Shown here: positions 21,841 to 32,287 of the stretch, one piece after another
Position numbering within the stretch: the first letter of the stretch is position 1
Layout of the letters: the number at the start of each line of letters is the position of its first letter
Assembly (NCBI GenBank): GCA_007844125.1
Contig: CM017564.1
Span: 17,160,094 to 17,224,093 of the forward strand
Origin: Sinonovacula constricta
Taxonomy: Eukaryota; Mollusca; Bivalvia; Cardiida; Solecurtidae
DNA length: 64,000 bases
Direction of reading: 5' to 3'
The notes under the pieces: model-generated
The model's database searches: none
What the model saw: the letters and a program-made list of their open reading frames with translations, nothing else
Told to the model about the DNA's origin: nothing
Translations under genes and position numbers: made by a program

Positions 21841-22194
21841 GAAAAGGACATGTAAAGATCTATTAATATAGATCTAGATCCATTTTTTATAAATATATTT
21901 AAAAACATCCAATAGATTTAAAAAAAAATCAAACCTGATTTATCTTATCTATCAAAATCAAGATTTATATGGATCTTTATCGATCTTTTATTTTACTATA
22001 GAGCCATGAAATTATAATGTAAAAGATATAGGTCTAAGCTAAATTTGTATTTATTTTTTTTAGATCTGATAGCTCTAAATACTTTTTGTGTACACCTAAC
22101 AGATCTAAATTACCATTACGAAATGTAAAATTAAATATTCTGTAGGCCTAGAGAAATAATTAAAACAAGTCAGCTTTAGCTATTAAGTCTGACC

Positions 22195-22676
22195 ATTTTT
22201 CCATGTCCGTATTTTCCCAGCTGTCCTTTGATAGTTGGTAAAAAATACGGACACGATATTATTTTTACTTTCCTGCGTTGAATATTTTTTTTTCTATCTT
22301 TTTCAAAAATAGAAACACGTTTAAACATCAAAAATATGACGCAATAATAATATTTTAAGAGCGCGCTAAAACATACTTAAACTCTGTTATTATTGTGCAA
22401 CGTTTGAATACGGCGGTTTTTCAAGGTTGGTTTCACCCGGGAAAAGGTCGCGACCTTAGATTATGTGTTGGTGGTTAAAAACGTCAGAGACTTGTGTGTA
22501 TGACGTATGTATAAAATGTGGTTTCAAGATAAAATGTTCACAGGATAGTATTTAAGTGTTTTCAGTGCGCGACGCGTCAGTACTTTGCGTGAACAACTAT
22601 CCTTTGTCGTAAACTCTTTTCTAGGTGAGAAGACTGTCCGTATTTTCCAGCGTCCGAATTAACTCCGGATTTACCC
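22195..22676. promoter_or_regulatory. Right subterminal TACGGACA motif array
   Basis: Inverted copies tgtccgtattttccc (about 22204) and ctgtccgtattttccag (about 22635), a direct copy aaaatacggacacg (about 22242) and the variant cgtccgaatt (about 22652). They mirror the left array. Confidence 0.6.
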
Positions 22677-22739
22677 TAACAGTAATTCAAAGTTCAAAAT
22701 ACATGTAATCTTTTCAATAAACATGTTGTTATAACATAT

Positions 22740-22950
22740 TGTGTCTTGTAATAACATATTGTGCCTCTTGATCCGGTTCCAGATGAATGAATTTCCCATC
22801 AATGTTACTCAGAATGTCCCGAATTATTCAGCAAAGTGGGACAAGGATCCACTTTGGTCTCGATTTCACTGTCACTAACTGAATCATTAATGTCTAAGTC
22901 AGGTGGGACAGAGTAAACAATTGACACAGGTTGAAAGATGTAGTTTGAGT
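22740..22950 (-). pseudogene. Possible coding relic, unknown family
   Basis: On the minus strand, frames read SVPPDLDINDSVSDSEIETK and, after a shift, SNIDGKFIHLEPDQEAQYVI. Composition and continuity look protein-like rather than random AT-rich DNA. I do not recognise the family. It lies just outside the right end of the DNA transposon. Confidence 0.3.
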
Positions 22951-23105
22951 ATTAATATCATATCTTTCTTTCATTTTTCCCTTCGCCGCTTTGAGATTTG
23001 AACTTGCTATTTCACAAGCTTGGAATAATGCAAAATAAATCACCAACTTACACACAGACAGTATCGAGCAACTGATTTTATGTAAAATTATACACTTTTA
23101 CGTTT

Positions 23106-23422
23106 ACCGGACCTGGTAGCGCAATCGGTAGAGCGTCGGCTCCAGGTACGGCAGGCCCCGGGTTCGATTCCGTGCCGCGACATGCCAAAGTCGTTTAAAA
23201 AATGATAGTGGTATAGCTCCCTTGCTAACGCTCAAGCAAATATAAGGGTAGTTCCATGACTGGTTGGCCCGGTGTCAGGACAATGTGACTGGGTGTGGTA
23301 TCATGCCAGGTGTTCACGGCATGCTATACACAGTTAAGGCAGCACTATATCTGCTTCAAGTGGACACCTTCTCCAGATAACTGAAATACTGTTAATGAGA
23401 CGATAAACCCAATAAACAAACT
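23106..23422 (+). mobile_element. SINE-A copy (tRNA-derived), near full length
   Basis: The head is tRNA-like, with an A box tagcgcaatcggtagagcg and a B box gggttcgattccg. The body is ggcccggtgtcaggacaatg and the tail ends cgataaacccaataaacaaa. The target duplication ttttacgtt occurs at 23096-23104 and 23423-23431. A near copy lies at 53093-53416. Non-coding and probably mobilised by a LINE. Confidence 0.88.
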
Positions 23423-23434
23423 TTTTACGTTAAT

Positions 23435-24240
23435 GGTATGCAAAAAAACTTAAGCATCATATAAGTAACCGCTGACATGTCATTTATAGATTGCAGATCG
23501 TTAAATTGATTTCAAGCCGACTAGACGATTAGGGTTTACTTTGAACAAATTATTTAACTTTACCATTGAGCTCCGATCACAGCAGATGATGCTGGCCTGC
23601 GTAAGTGGACAGGTTATAACCACTCCTCCTACATGTTCTCCGCACTCCACCATCTTACAGCTTATGGCTTCCTCTGATATTTCAATTAACACTAAATTTG
23701 GCAGTTCACTAATTAATAGTACCGAGTCTGGGAACAGTGGTTTCATTACTACTCTTGTAGTAATAGCATTTTCATGTGTAAAGGAGTAAGTGCAACTTTC
23801 GCTGTATTCAATCACACACATTTATGTTGCGTGGAAGATTATGTCTAGTAATACTGAAGTAGCAAATGTACACTCCAACAGAGCGAACATGTACAGAATT
23901 AATACGAAATCCTTCATGATTTCAAGATTAAAATTCCCAAACGTAAAGCACGATGTTGAAAGAGCAAGATGTCGAAAGAGCAGTGAATAGCATCTCAAAT
24001 TGTGATTGGTTGAAAAAAGGGTTGAGTGAAAATCGCATTCGGAATCCGAAAACAGTATTTAAATAGAACAAATGTATTCTCCTTCTTCTGCCAACTATGT
24101 ACATGACCTAGCGATCGGTTTTATACCACTAATAAAATAGAAGTAGCAATACGTGGATAAACGAATCTGGTTTTAACCGTCATTCATATACAAATAGGTA
24201 AAAAAAGCAACAACAAAAAAAAAAAAAAAAAAAATTAAGA
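23435..24240. other. Unassigned stretch with two antisense ORFs
   Basis: ORFs on opposite strands (23501-23821 minus, 23541-23789 plus) overlap. Neither has a motif I recognise and at most one can be real. Near 24010-24060 a gattggtt and a tatttaaata box are spaced like a CCAAT/TATA pair, weakly. A poly(A)-rich tract lies at about 24210-24234. Confidence 0.35.
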
Positions 24241-24257
24241 GTCACTCGAAAAAGAAA

Positions 24258-25070
24258 TCGACGCAGGTGTTCTTTTGTAAATGAAATAGTCTTAATTTAC
24301 AAATATATACATTGACGCGAATAGATCGTATCTTATAATTAAATTCTTTATCATGTTAATGAAATGTTAATATATAAACGAATCGTGTTATTTACATGTA
24401 AACGAACCGTGTTTTTACATATACGACAACGCTCATTTATCAACCGCGGGTGTTTCTTTTTACAAATTAAATAGGGTCATCTTACACCTAGATAGATGAG
24501 CGTTTATACGATTACGTCGTATAGTTGATTTATTCATATGGCATATCGCATCTATCAAACGCAGGTGTTCTTTTGTAAATGAAATAGCCTTAATTTACAA
24601 ATAGAAAGATTGAGGCGTATAGATCATATATATAATAGAGTCGTGTTATTTACATACGAGGGGGGGGCGGCACCCGTGGCGTAGTGGTAGAGTCGTCGAT
24701 CTGTAACTCCTCTGACTGCTTAGCCTCTCACCGCGTGGGTTCGAGTCCCGTTTGGGACGAAGGACTTAACGTGAGAAGGTCTTCCAGCTGTCTTGCGGGG
24801 CGCCGGTGGTTCTATCCAGATATGTGTCTGGGGTCTTCCTCCACCAAAAAAGCTAGACGTTGCTATAATAATCATAAATGGTCGCTGCAATGTATTTACA
24901 TAACAATAACAATTACATACGACAACTCTCATTTATCAACCGTGGGTGTTCCTTTTTGCAAATAAAATAGGGTCATCTTACACCCAGACAGATGAGCGTT
25001 TATACGATTGTGTCGTATAATTAGATTCTTTTATGTGACAAATTACATTTATTTACCACACGTGTTCTTT
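24258..25070. repeat. Degenerate tandem array, two alternating modules
   Basis: One module (gcaggtgttcttttgtaaat followed by ttaatttacaaata) occurs at about 24262 and 24560. Another (gggtcatcttacacc then gatgagcgtttatacgatt) occurs at about 24474 and 24970. The array is split by the SINE at 24660-24912. Its function is unknown. Confidence 0.65.
24660..24912 (+). mobile_element. SINE-B copy (tRNA-derived) with target duplication
   Basis: The tRNA-like head has A box cgtggcgtagtggtagag and B box gggttcgagtcccg. The tail contains gctataataatcataaatgg. It is flanked by the 10-bp duplication ttacatacga (24650-24659 and 24913-24922). The head differs from SINE-A, but the tail resembles that of SINE-C. 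Confidence 0.85.
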
Positions 25071-25990
25071 TGTTAAAGAAAAAAAAACACATCAACTTAG
25101 ATTAAGTAAGGTCTAAGTAGGGTAAAAACCATAGGTCAAAAGGGAGTAAAATGAGTAAGAGTAAAAGCCCAAACGGTCTCACAAGCGAGATAACTCTTCG
25201 TAATTGTGGGTAATCTTTTGGCAGAATGGTCTCCCTTGTTAATTATTTAGTTTATTCGTCGACATCGGCTCCCCGTTGGATAATTATGAAAAGAAAATCA
25301 TCTCTCGGCCACTTTCCAGGTAGGCGTCATTACTGGAATAGGAACTATTTTTAAGTCGGGGATTTCCGCCGATGCCTGTACACATGATCCTAACTGTTGG
25401 ACTCATGATCCGAACTGTTGGATTGTCCGACCATTTGCAACCGTGACGAATGCAAATTTCACTCCCAGTAAGTATGAGGTTGACTAAAGGCATAACCCGA
25501 TAAGTATCTATTGTAAGTACTTTGTTTATAAAAGTTCTCAATAGCTATAGAAGATAGGTAGAAGACAGGTAGAAGATAGGTACATGTATATTAATAAAAA
25601 TGTAAGTTTATTGATTACTAGCTATCACGGTCCAGATCTGTGCTGTTTTAAAAACAAATAATTACATGACTAAATTCAGAATATTCTCTTATGTCATGAA
25701 ATCAAACAACGACGAGTACCTAATCTGAAACTGTGCTGCTTGTACATTTCAAATGCATGCGATGGTTAGAATGTTATGTTACAGTGTAAGTTGAATCAGA
25801 TACCCATTAATGTGTCTGAACCTGAAAAAAACTTGATACAAAAAGTACATCATCTGATATATGGGTCAAGTAAAAACTGGGTGTTGTGAGCATGTTATTC
25901 AGGTGTGTCGACCTTGTGTGGGTTTTGTCACTTTTGTTGGTCAAATGTAGCCTATAAAAATGGTCTTAGAGATGTGTAACAAGTCCACAC
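25071..25990. other. Non-coding stretch, nothing recognised
   Basis: AT-rich sequence with short degenerate repeats (gaagacaggtagaag near 25550). I see no domain. Confidence 0.45.
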
Positions 25991-26038
25991 TTGCTTCATT
26001 GCTTCATTATGCATATAACATTAGGTACCGATTTTATC

Positions 26039-26171
26039 AGTCTAGTTGGAATTGTCGAGCTGCATCAAAAGATGCAGAGACAGTATGGTGTGGCGAGAGA
26101 GGATGCAGATACTGATGTGATGACAACATCAGACGTGCAGCGTTGCATCGCTGGACTGAAGGTGAAGATGC
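26039..26171 (+). CDS. Candidate host exon, unknown protein
   Basis: The block lies between an acceptor-like gattttatcag and a strong donor-like gcgGTGAGTC. Between them one frame reads VELHQKMQRQYGVARED and TTSDVQRCIAGLKVKMR, charged and helix-like, without stops. Codon use is less AT-rich than the surroundings. I do not recognise the family, and the open frame continues past the donor. It could be a chance ORF. Confidence 0.35.
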
Positions 26172-26289
26172 GGGTGAGTCAAAATCTGCATTCATCCCTG
26201 CTACAGGCAGAGCGTCTGCTTCAACAGACGTTTGCCAACCCCCTGTCCCGCACATCTGAAGATTGGTTTTGTGAACTAATCTTATAAAA

Positions 26290-27633
26290 TACATTAATGA
26301 TTAAATGAGGCATTTTCAAAAGGACAAAATGCGGGTGATACTGGATCAACTGTAAGACAATTAAGCAAATTCACGACGGTTGTAAAAAGGGAAAACGCTG
26401 AAGTGTACAGCCAATTAACGGTCTTGATTGTTTGAAGGTCGGATTGATGTTTAATTGTGGTTGGCTGATATCGCTAAGGGCGTTAATCCGAAACCATAAC
26501 ATGTCAATTAGGGACATTTAGTTACCAATACACAAGTGACATAACGTACCTGCTCGCCATATGCCTATGGTATATGCCTATGGATGAAAGGCGAGGGTAA
26601 ACAAAACCATTTGATGACGACAATTACCTGAGTGTTGATCAATTTATGAAGTACTAACAAATATATTATAAAGAATTATTAAAATTGTAAGCTCGTGAGT
26701 TTTAAGTGTGTTAAGTAAACATATAACGATCAATGAAAAAATATGTAGATTTACAATTTTGTTATTCGGAGAAAACGAAGCAAAAACAGAGAACAGAAAA
26801 TCGCGGTGACAAAAAATAACAGATGTCACGGTTTTGTATAGGAATAAAATAACAAGTTTGAAGTAGAGTGACAAAAACAGAAAGTGATTGCAAATAAAGT
26901 TTGTTTGACAGTGATCTATGTCCAAAAAGAAAAGAAGTTCTGGTGGACTGTTATCAATAAGTATAGCCTTTTATAGTGTATTTATTACACACTATCCCGA
27001 CCGAAGCTGGGTAGAGTCAGTGTTACGTAATTGCTGTAGCTAATTGCCGCAGCATTGAACTGGCATGTGTGTTTCTTATACTTTGGCTACTGTTTCCATA
27101 TCTGTATGGTGATGTTACTGGATCTAAGTGGGAGAGGGGGCAAAGAAGAGGCTGTGCGCGGTAAGGTGATTTCATGTTGTTAACCAGATGGCAATTCGTT
27201 ATCAGGAAACATGACCCACCCCCTTCTATCTTAGAGCGAGCGCAATCACATATCGCAAGCGTCTTAAGTCGTTTGGTAACAATACGATCAACTAAAGAAT
27301 TGTCTTTTCAATTTTCCTTTAAACTTAACAAAAGTGAAATTAAAATGATAAAATATTCGAATCCCAAAATCTCTTTTCGAATAGCGACTTGATATTCGAA
27401 TATTCGTTAACTACTTATTATGTTTATCTTTTTCTGTAAATATTTGTATACATAGGACTAATGATCATTGACCATTCTGGAGCTTAGGTATGGCATCCCG
27501 TACTTAACATCTGAAGTCTTCCTTAATTTTGTCATAATTAAACATTTATTATCTTTCAATATGAAATACAGTTCTGTTTATAATATTAATGTAGGCCTTT
27601 AATAAAACATGTGAATAGATCTAATATAGTGTC
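26290..27633. other. Non-coding stretch, nothing recognised
   Basis: No motif-bearing ORF. The target duplication of the next LINE begins at 27634. Confidence 0.4.
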
Positions 27634-27646
27634 CATACCCTCCTTT

Positions 27647-28279
27647 ATCTTTGCATCCCCCACACAGATTTTAAACCACTTATCAATCGATTTATTTTAA
27701 CCAAATGGCAAACAAGTTGGGATAGTACTGTTTACAACAAATTACACGCCATTAAACCTAACGTCGGTGCCAATATCTCTACTTGCAGAGAAAGTAGGCG
27801 GGAAGACGTAGTTCTTACCCGCTGTCGCATCGGACATACTAGATTAACTCACTCATATCTGCTAAAACGAGAAGTCCAACCTAAATGTATTTCTTGCCAG
27901 GAACCTCTTACAGTTAATCATATTTTACTACATTGTATTGACACAGACCATATTCGGTTTAAATATTTTAATGTCAATACCATATACGAATTATTTACGA
28001 CAGTATCCGATGCCAAGCTTGTTTGCTTTCTGAACGAGATTGGTATTCTTAATGAGTTATAAATTTTTAAAATGTTTATTATGCTTACGTTTTACATTTT
28101 AACTGTTTAATATGTTAACCTGTTTTCATCATTCACATTTTTAACCTGATATATTTTTTATTTCTATTCACGTATCTTAGTTTTAACCTGATAATATTCT
28201 ATTGTCGTTAAACTTCAATGTATTCGGCGCCGTATGACCTAACAAGTGTCGGCGTGCCGTAAAATACAAAATACAAATA
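27647..28279 (+). mobile_element. 5'-truncated non-LTR retrotransposon (LINE) insertion
   Basis: Flanked by the 13-bp duplication cataccctccttt (27634-27646 and 28280-28292). It holds the last 132 codons of a LINE pol, then a 3' untranslated region with the marker cggcgccgtatgacct and an A-rich, caaaata-type tail. The structure is that of a truncated reverse-transcribed insertion. Confidence 0.88.
27664..28062 (+). pseudogene. LINE ORF2 C-terminal fragment
   Basis: An open frame without a Met reads CRESRREDVVLTRCRIGHTR, then KCISCQEPLTVNHILLHC and ends FLNEIGILNEL. The paired CxxC and HxxxxC belong to the zinc-binding C terminus common after the RT in Jockey/CR1-like LINEs. It is intact to its stop codon but lacks all enzymatic domains because of the 5' truncation. 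Confidence 0.85.
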
Positions 28280-28488
28280 CATACCCTCCTTTGCATGTGC
28301 AGAATGCAGAATGTATGCAAGCATCTGAAGTCTTTCCTTAAAATTACCTACTTCTGCCTTGATACCAACATAACCTTAAATTGGAAGAGAAGAAAATAGT
28401 TATAGTAATATATTGTGGATCTACATATACATGTACTTCATACATACATATATAACGATAAGTCAATCAAAAAACTCTTAACACTGAG

Positions 28489-28550
28489 ATTGTATTCGGC
28501 GCCGTATGACCTGTTAAGTGTCGGTGTGTCGTAAAACCCAAATAAATAAA
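28489..28550 (+). mobile_element. 62-bp LINE tail insertion
   Basis: This carries only the 3' end of the LINE above (tgtattcggcgccgtatgac, then an aataaataaa tail). It is flanked by a perfect 10-bp duplication taacactgag (28479-28488 and 28551-28560). Confidence 0.85.
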
Positions 28551-28589
28551 TAACACTGAGAACTAGATGTAAATCCAACACAATCTAAC

Positions 28590-28705
28590 AAATGTGGGAT
28601 ACGGACAAAAGCCCCTGAGGACAGAAGCCCCTGGGTCAAAAAGCGACAAGGTGGACAAAAGCCCCTGAATGAATTTTGCAACTAGGACAAAACCTAGTCC
28701 TACAC
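28590..28705. repeat. GACAAAAGCCCCTGA short tandem motif
   Basis: Three copies of ggacaaaagcccctga or close variants at about 28602, 28620 and 28653, and a decayed fourth (ggacaaaacctagtcc) at about 28684. They lie directly after the SAP exon's donor site. Confidence 0.6.
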
Positions 28706-28722
28706 TCAACAAATGTACTTAC

Positions 28723-29131
28723 CGTTTATGTCAAACGACACTGTTTCAAGCTGTTTAACGTAGCCATCCTTAAACATACAGTATCCTTCTAACTTGTGGT
28801 ATTCTCTAAGGCTAGCATGGGTAAACTCCTCGTAAGAAAATAGATAATTATAAATATCAAATATGCTAAGCTCCGGAAGTCCTGACATGTTTGCAGTTCC
28901 AGCCAAATGTTGCAGCGAACGTAAAACAAATCCATCATCGGTGGTTAGTTTAGTTGTTATGATACTAGCACTGTTTTCGGACAACACGTCTGGGTCAATT
29001 TCTATGTTAAGTTCTTCAGCATTTATGCCCAGTCTAACAAGATCTTCTTTTCTTGAACCACTAAAAGTAACACCTCTTTCCCTTAGGTAATTCTGTAGGT
29101 TTGCTACAGACAGTAAATGAAAACGAGACAT
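28723..29131 (-). CDS. SAP-domain exon (SAP/YqaJ-type protein, first exon)
   Basis: The frame starts MSRFHLLSVANLQNYLRERG and continues VTFSGSRKEDLVRLGI, a SAP helix-extension-helix used in DNA binding. It then reads LSIFDIYNYLF and LREYHKLEGYCMFKDGYVK, as in molluscan and cnidarian proteins that carry a SWIM finger and YqaJ-type exonuclease further on. A good donor CGGTAAGT ends it at 28723, so downstream exons are expected at lower coordinates. None was found before the LINE insertions, so the gene may be partial. The frame is also open upstream to 29272, but the Met at 29131 fits the family best. Such proteins are often multi-copy and associated with mobile elements. Confidence 0.65.
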
Positions 29132-29225
29132 GTTTACACTGCTCACAAGTAGTTTGACGTGACCCGTTTGTTCCTGAAGCGCGTGCAGAAATATCGGAAA
29201 ACCCCGAATAAAGGAGTTCCGAATA

Positions 29226-29964
29226 AAGTCTATTTGGAAAAAGGAAAAGGAAATTTTTCGTATCAAAACCATTAATATAATTTCATATCCTGAAGCCAGA
29301 AAGTTACTAGAAACGCCAACAAAAACCTATTTTTCAGTCATAAAATCAAATACAAAAGTCTCCATAAAAGATGCCCAAACTCAAACAGACACAGAGTCAG
29401 TATCCGCGACAACAAACAACAAAATCCTAACCAAACAAACAGTGACTGCAACAGCACAATCAACTTCACAGCGCAAACCGAACAAACCAGCAATAAACAC
29501 AGGTCCACCCTCTGGACGGCAACAGAAAGGATCGAAATATCCCATCAAAGTTTCCAACAAGTTTGGCTCCTTGACTGGCGAAGACGATATGGATTGCACA
29601 GTTGCTGAGCATTTCATATCTGACTACAAAAGTCAAAAATCAAAATCGCCAGAATGAAGTTTTACTTTTATTGGCCACTTTAAACCCTGCTGTACTATGC
29701 CTTCAGGAGACATTCCTGAAGGAAAATGATAACATTGACTTTAAAGGTTATTCTATATACAATCACATTCATACAATGTGTGATAAGGCGTCTGGAGGAC
29801 CGACAGTAATTGTCAACCCCAAACTGCCACATTCAAAGATAAACCTTAATACTGATTTACAGACTGTTGCCATTCGTGTAACAGTCCATAAAGTTATTAC
29901 AGTTTGCCCCAGGTCAGTAGGTCACCTTGGACATCATCAAGGCCATTTATCGAGAACACTGTAA
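29226..29964 (+). pseudogene. LINE ORF1 end and ORF2 start, fragment
   Basis: The first frame (to the TGA at 29655) reads IISYPEARKLL then AQTQTDTESVS and PSGRQQKGSKYPIKVSNKF, typical of a LINE ORF1 C terminus. An overlapping frame (29602-29964) then gives LLLLATLNPAVLCLQETFLK and FKGYSIYNH, the start of the ORF2 endonuclease. The normal beginning of ORF2 appears deleted, and the sequence stops after about 100 residues, well before any RT. It is truncated at both ends. Confidence 0.75.
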
Positions 29965-31186
29965 CCAAACTAGGCCAACAAATACGCATGTCCTTGATTG
30001 AAGGTGAAGGTCAAAGTGATAAAAAGTCAAGGTTGAATTTGATTTCAAGGTTATGTTTACGAATGCTCGAGATCGGTTGAAGGTCGAAACTTGTTACAAT
30101 GTTGATTTTCTTTTTTTTTTAATTAACCTTTGTACCTAATTTATATGAAAGATAACTCTTACAACCCTATTTTAGTATGATATACCAAGTTATATTTGAG
30201 TTGCTTCCTTTACTTTTGTTTTGTTTATTTTCAGGTTGGAGCGCACCATGTTTAACATAGTACAGAAAAATAGTTTTATTTACAAATGAGCTATGGGTAT
30301 GTCAGATTATACTAACGACTATAGTTTAGGCAGATGTCCTATAGTGTTTGTAAAGATGTATTACATCTACACATACTTTTCACTGAACTGACATTCATGA
30401 ACAGAACTTGATTTCCCACATAGACACCCAGTAAAAGATATAACCTAAAGACGGCAAACTTTTCGGTTATGGCACACGTATTTACACGGACCAAATTTTG
30501 TACTTGTATATTTGTACAACTTCTAAGTACTTAAGAAATTTAGACTTGTGTACTTTTATTAAATTTGCGTCATATATTATGGTGAGTATATATATATATA
30601 TATATATGCTTTGCTTTATGTGTCTATGTATGTATATTAAGTTACTTTGGTTTAAACTTTGAGTATCCACCATTCACACAACACATTCCATTGATGTTGT
30701 ATTTGTTATCATGTGTCCCAATTTCGTTTAACGCTTGTTTGCCAAAGTTTATGCGGCCCTGATAATAGTGTTGAACTGGTTATATAATGACCTGACCTGC
30801 TAACGTTACGATAACCGTGTACACCCATGTTTGAACTACCAAATATGGTAACACAAGTATTTGCCTTTTGTCCAACTCGATAGGTGATTTTACAAGGACA
30901 AGGTGACCACACGAGTAGTTGATGTGTTATGACTAAGATGAGATATCTTCTTAATTCCAAAGCTTGGATATTTCCCTTTAGTTGTGAACTTTCAAAGTTT
31001 ATGTTTAAACAGAATCTATGGTTTTGGAGGGAAAAACGATGGAGTACTTTTCACAAACTGTAAATTCATCACAAGTTCATATTAGTATTATTTTTCTTTA
31101 AAAAAGAAAGTCTTGGCGGGAAAATGTGACACAACACATTGAACTCTATCACTACGTTTTATTTATAAACAACACATCACATAAAA
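29965..31186. other. AT-rich spacer with short TA tract
   Basis: No gene is recognised. There is a ggtcaaagtgataaaaagtc-type low-complexity patch near 30010 and a (TA)n run at about 30582-30607. Confidence 0.45.
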
Positions 31187-31385
31187 CATAAAATGATTGA
31201 CATGTAATTATAAAAAGTTTAACAAATATAAAATGTTACATAATCACAGTGTACATAAAATGATTGAGATCTAATTATACACAGTTTAACAAATATAAAA
31301 TGCTACATAATGACAGTGAACATAAAATCATTAAGATCTAATAAAACACAGATTAACAAATAAAAGATGCTACATAATTACATAA
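31187..31385. repeat. 67-bp tandem repeat, three units
   Basis: Units begin cataaaatgattga and contain gtttaacaaatataaaatg and ctacataat. It lies just upstream of the Harbinger-type transposase pseudogene and may be part of that element's flank. Confidence 0.8.
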
Positions 31386-31410
31386 GGTGAAACTATGCTT
31401 TTCTCATAGC

Positions 31411-32276
31411 ATCATTAAAGAAAATGACATTAAAACGCAATACTACACAGGGCTGCCTAACTACGAATCCTTTATTTTGGTCTTCAACCATGCAGCCAAG
31501 TTTGTTAAAAGGAATTCCAAAAAGACAGAACAAAAAACTTAAAGATTAAATGTTTGTGACTAGTGTTTGTGACACTAGTCAAACTCCGACACAATCCTGG
31601 AATGGAGGATTTAGCATACCGCCTTGGTGTTAGTGTGTCGACTGTTTATATAATCTTCCATTTCTGTCTTGAAGCTCTTCACACAGCAATATCAGGATTA
31701 GTAATGTGGCCACCTCTGGATAAGGAAGTACAGCTACCAGATGTATTTTGTAACGAACAGTTTAGAAAAATGAAGTGCATCATTGACTGTTGAGAGATTT
31801 TTATAGACAGACCAACAGCCGTAAAAGCAAGAGCCCAGACATACTTCAATTACAAGAAACACAATACATTAAGAATCCTGATAGGAATAACTCTATCAGG
31901 TGCAGTCTCATTTCTATCTGATGTGTGGGGTGGACGGGTAAGTGACAGGAAAATCACGCTGGAAAGTGGGCTTTTGGATCTATTTGGTCCCGGGGATGCT
32001 GTGTTGGCTGATCGCGGATTTAATATGAAAGAGGACTTCGGCCAGAGGTGTGTTAATTTAATTATTCCAGCGTTTACTCGGGGGAAAAATCAGCTCTCTT
32101 CTAGGGAATTCGTCGAAAGGTCAAGGAGGATGTCACGTGCAAGAATACATGTAGAACGAGTAATTGCACGACTTTAAAATTATGTGTGGGTCAATGCCCA
32201 TTTCACTCGTGCGGAAATCAGGAACAGTAAAAGTACTATTGTCGTTATTAGCGTTATTGTTAATATGAACAATCCC
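31411..32276 (+). pseudogene. PIF/Harbinger-type (DDE_4) transposase pseudogene
   Basis: The reading begins IIKENDIKTQYYTGLPNYES, shifts frame, then LRHNPGMEDLAYRLGVSVST, then KCIIDC, a stop codon, EIFIDRP where a Thr codon is expected, and ADRGFNMKEDFGQRC. It ends with RARIHVERVIARL, another stop (TAA where Lys is expected) and NYVW. Aspartates of IIDC and ADRGF and the Glu of VERVIARL are the DDE_4 catalytic set. Two nonsense codons and at least one frameshift make it dead. HARBI1-like/ISL2EU-type proteins of this kind are common in molluscs. Ends of the element were not found. Confidence 0.82.
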
Positions 32277-32287
32277 TTATTGTAGGA

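Larger units (their letters stand above)
18020..22676 (-). mobile_element. pogo-like DNA transposon with HIRAN ORF
   Basis: The left end reads TA then GGGTAAATACGGACAG. The right end reads CTCCGGATTTACCC then TA. These are inverted termini (GGGTAAATMCGGA) flanked by a TA duplication, as expected of the Tc1/mariner-pogo superfamily. Both flanks carry further copies of TACGGACA in both orientations. Inside, on the minus strand, are a HIRAN-like ORF (20779-21135) and a broken pogo-like transposase (18929-20376). At 4.66 kb it is longer than a typical single-gene pogo element. The transposase is frame-shifted, so this copy is probably no longer autonomous. Confidence 0.8.

Noticed and set aside
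23106..23180. Functional tRNA gene
   Set aside because: The A and B boxes belong to a SINE head; the cloverleaf is imperfect and the copy has a SINE body, tail and target duplication. The same holds for 24668-24760, 32288-32362 and 53093-53168.
23501..23821. Antisense ORF pair (minus 106 aa, plus 82 aa)
   Set aside because: Mutually overlapping, no domain in either; at most one could be real and I could not decide.
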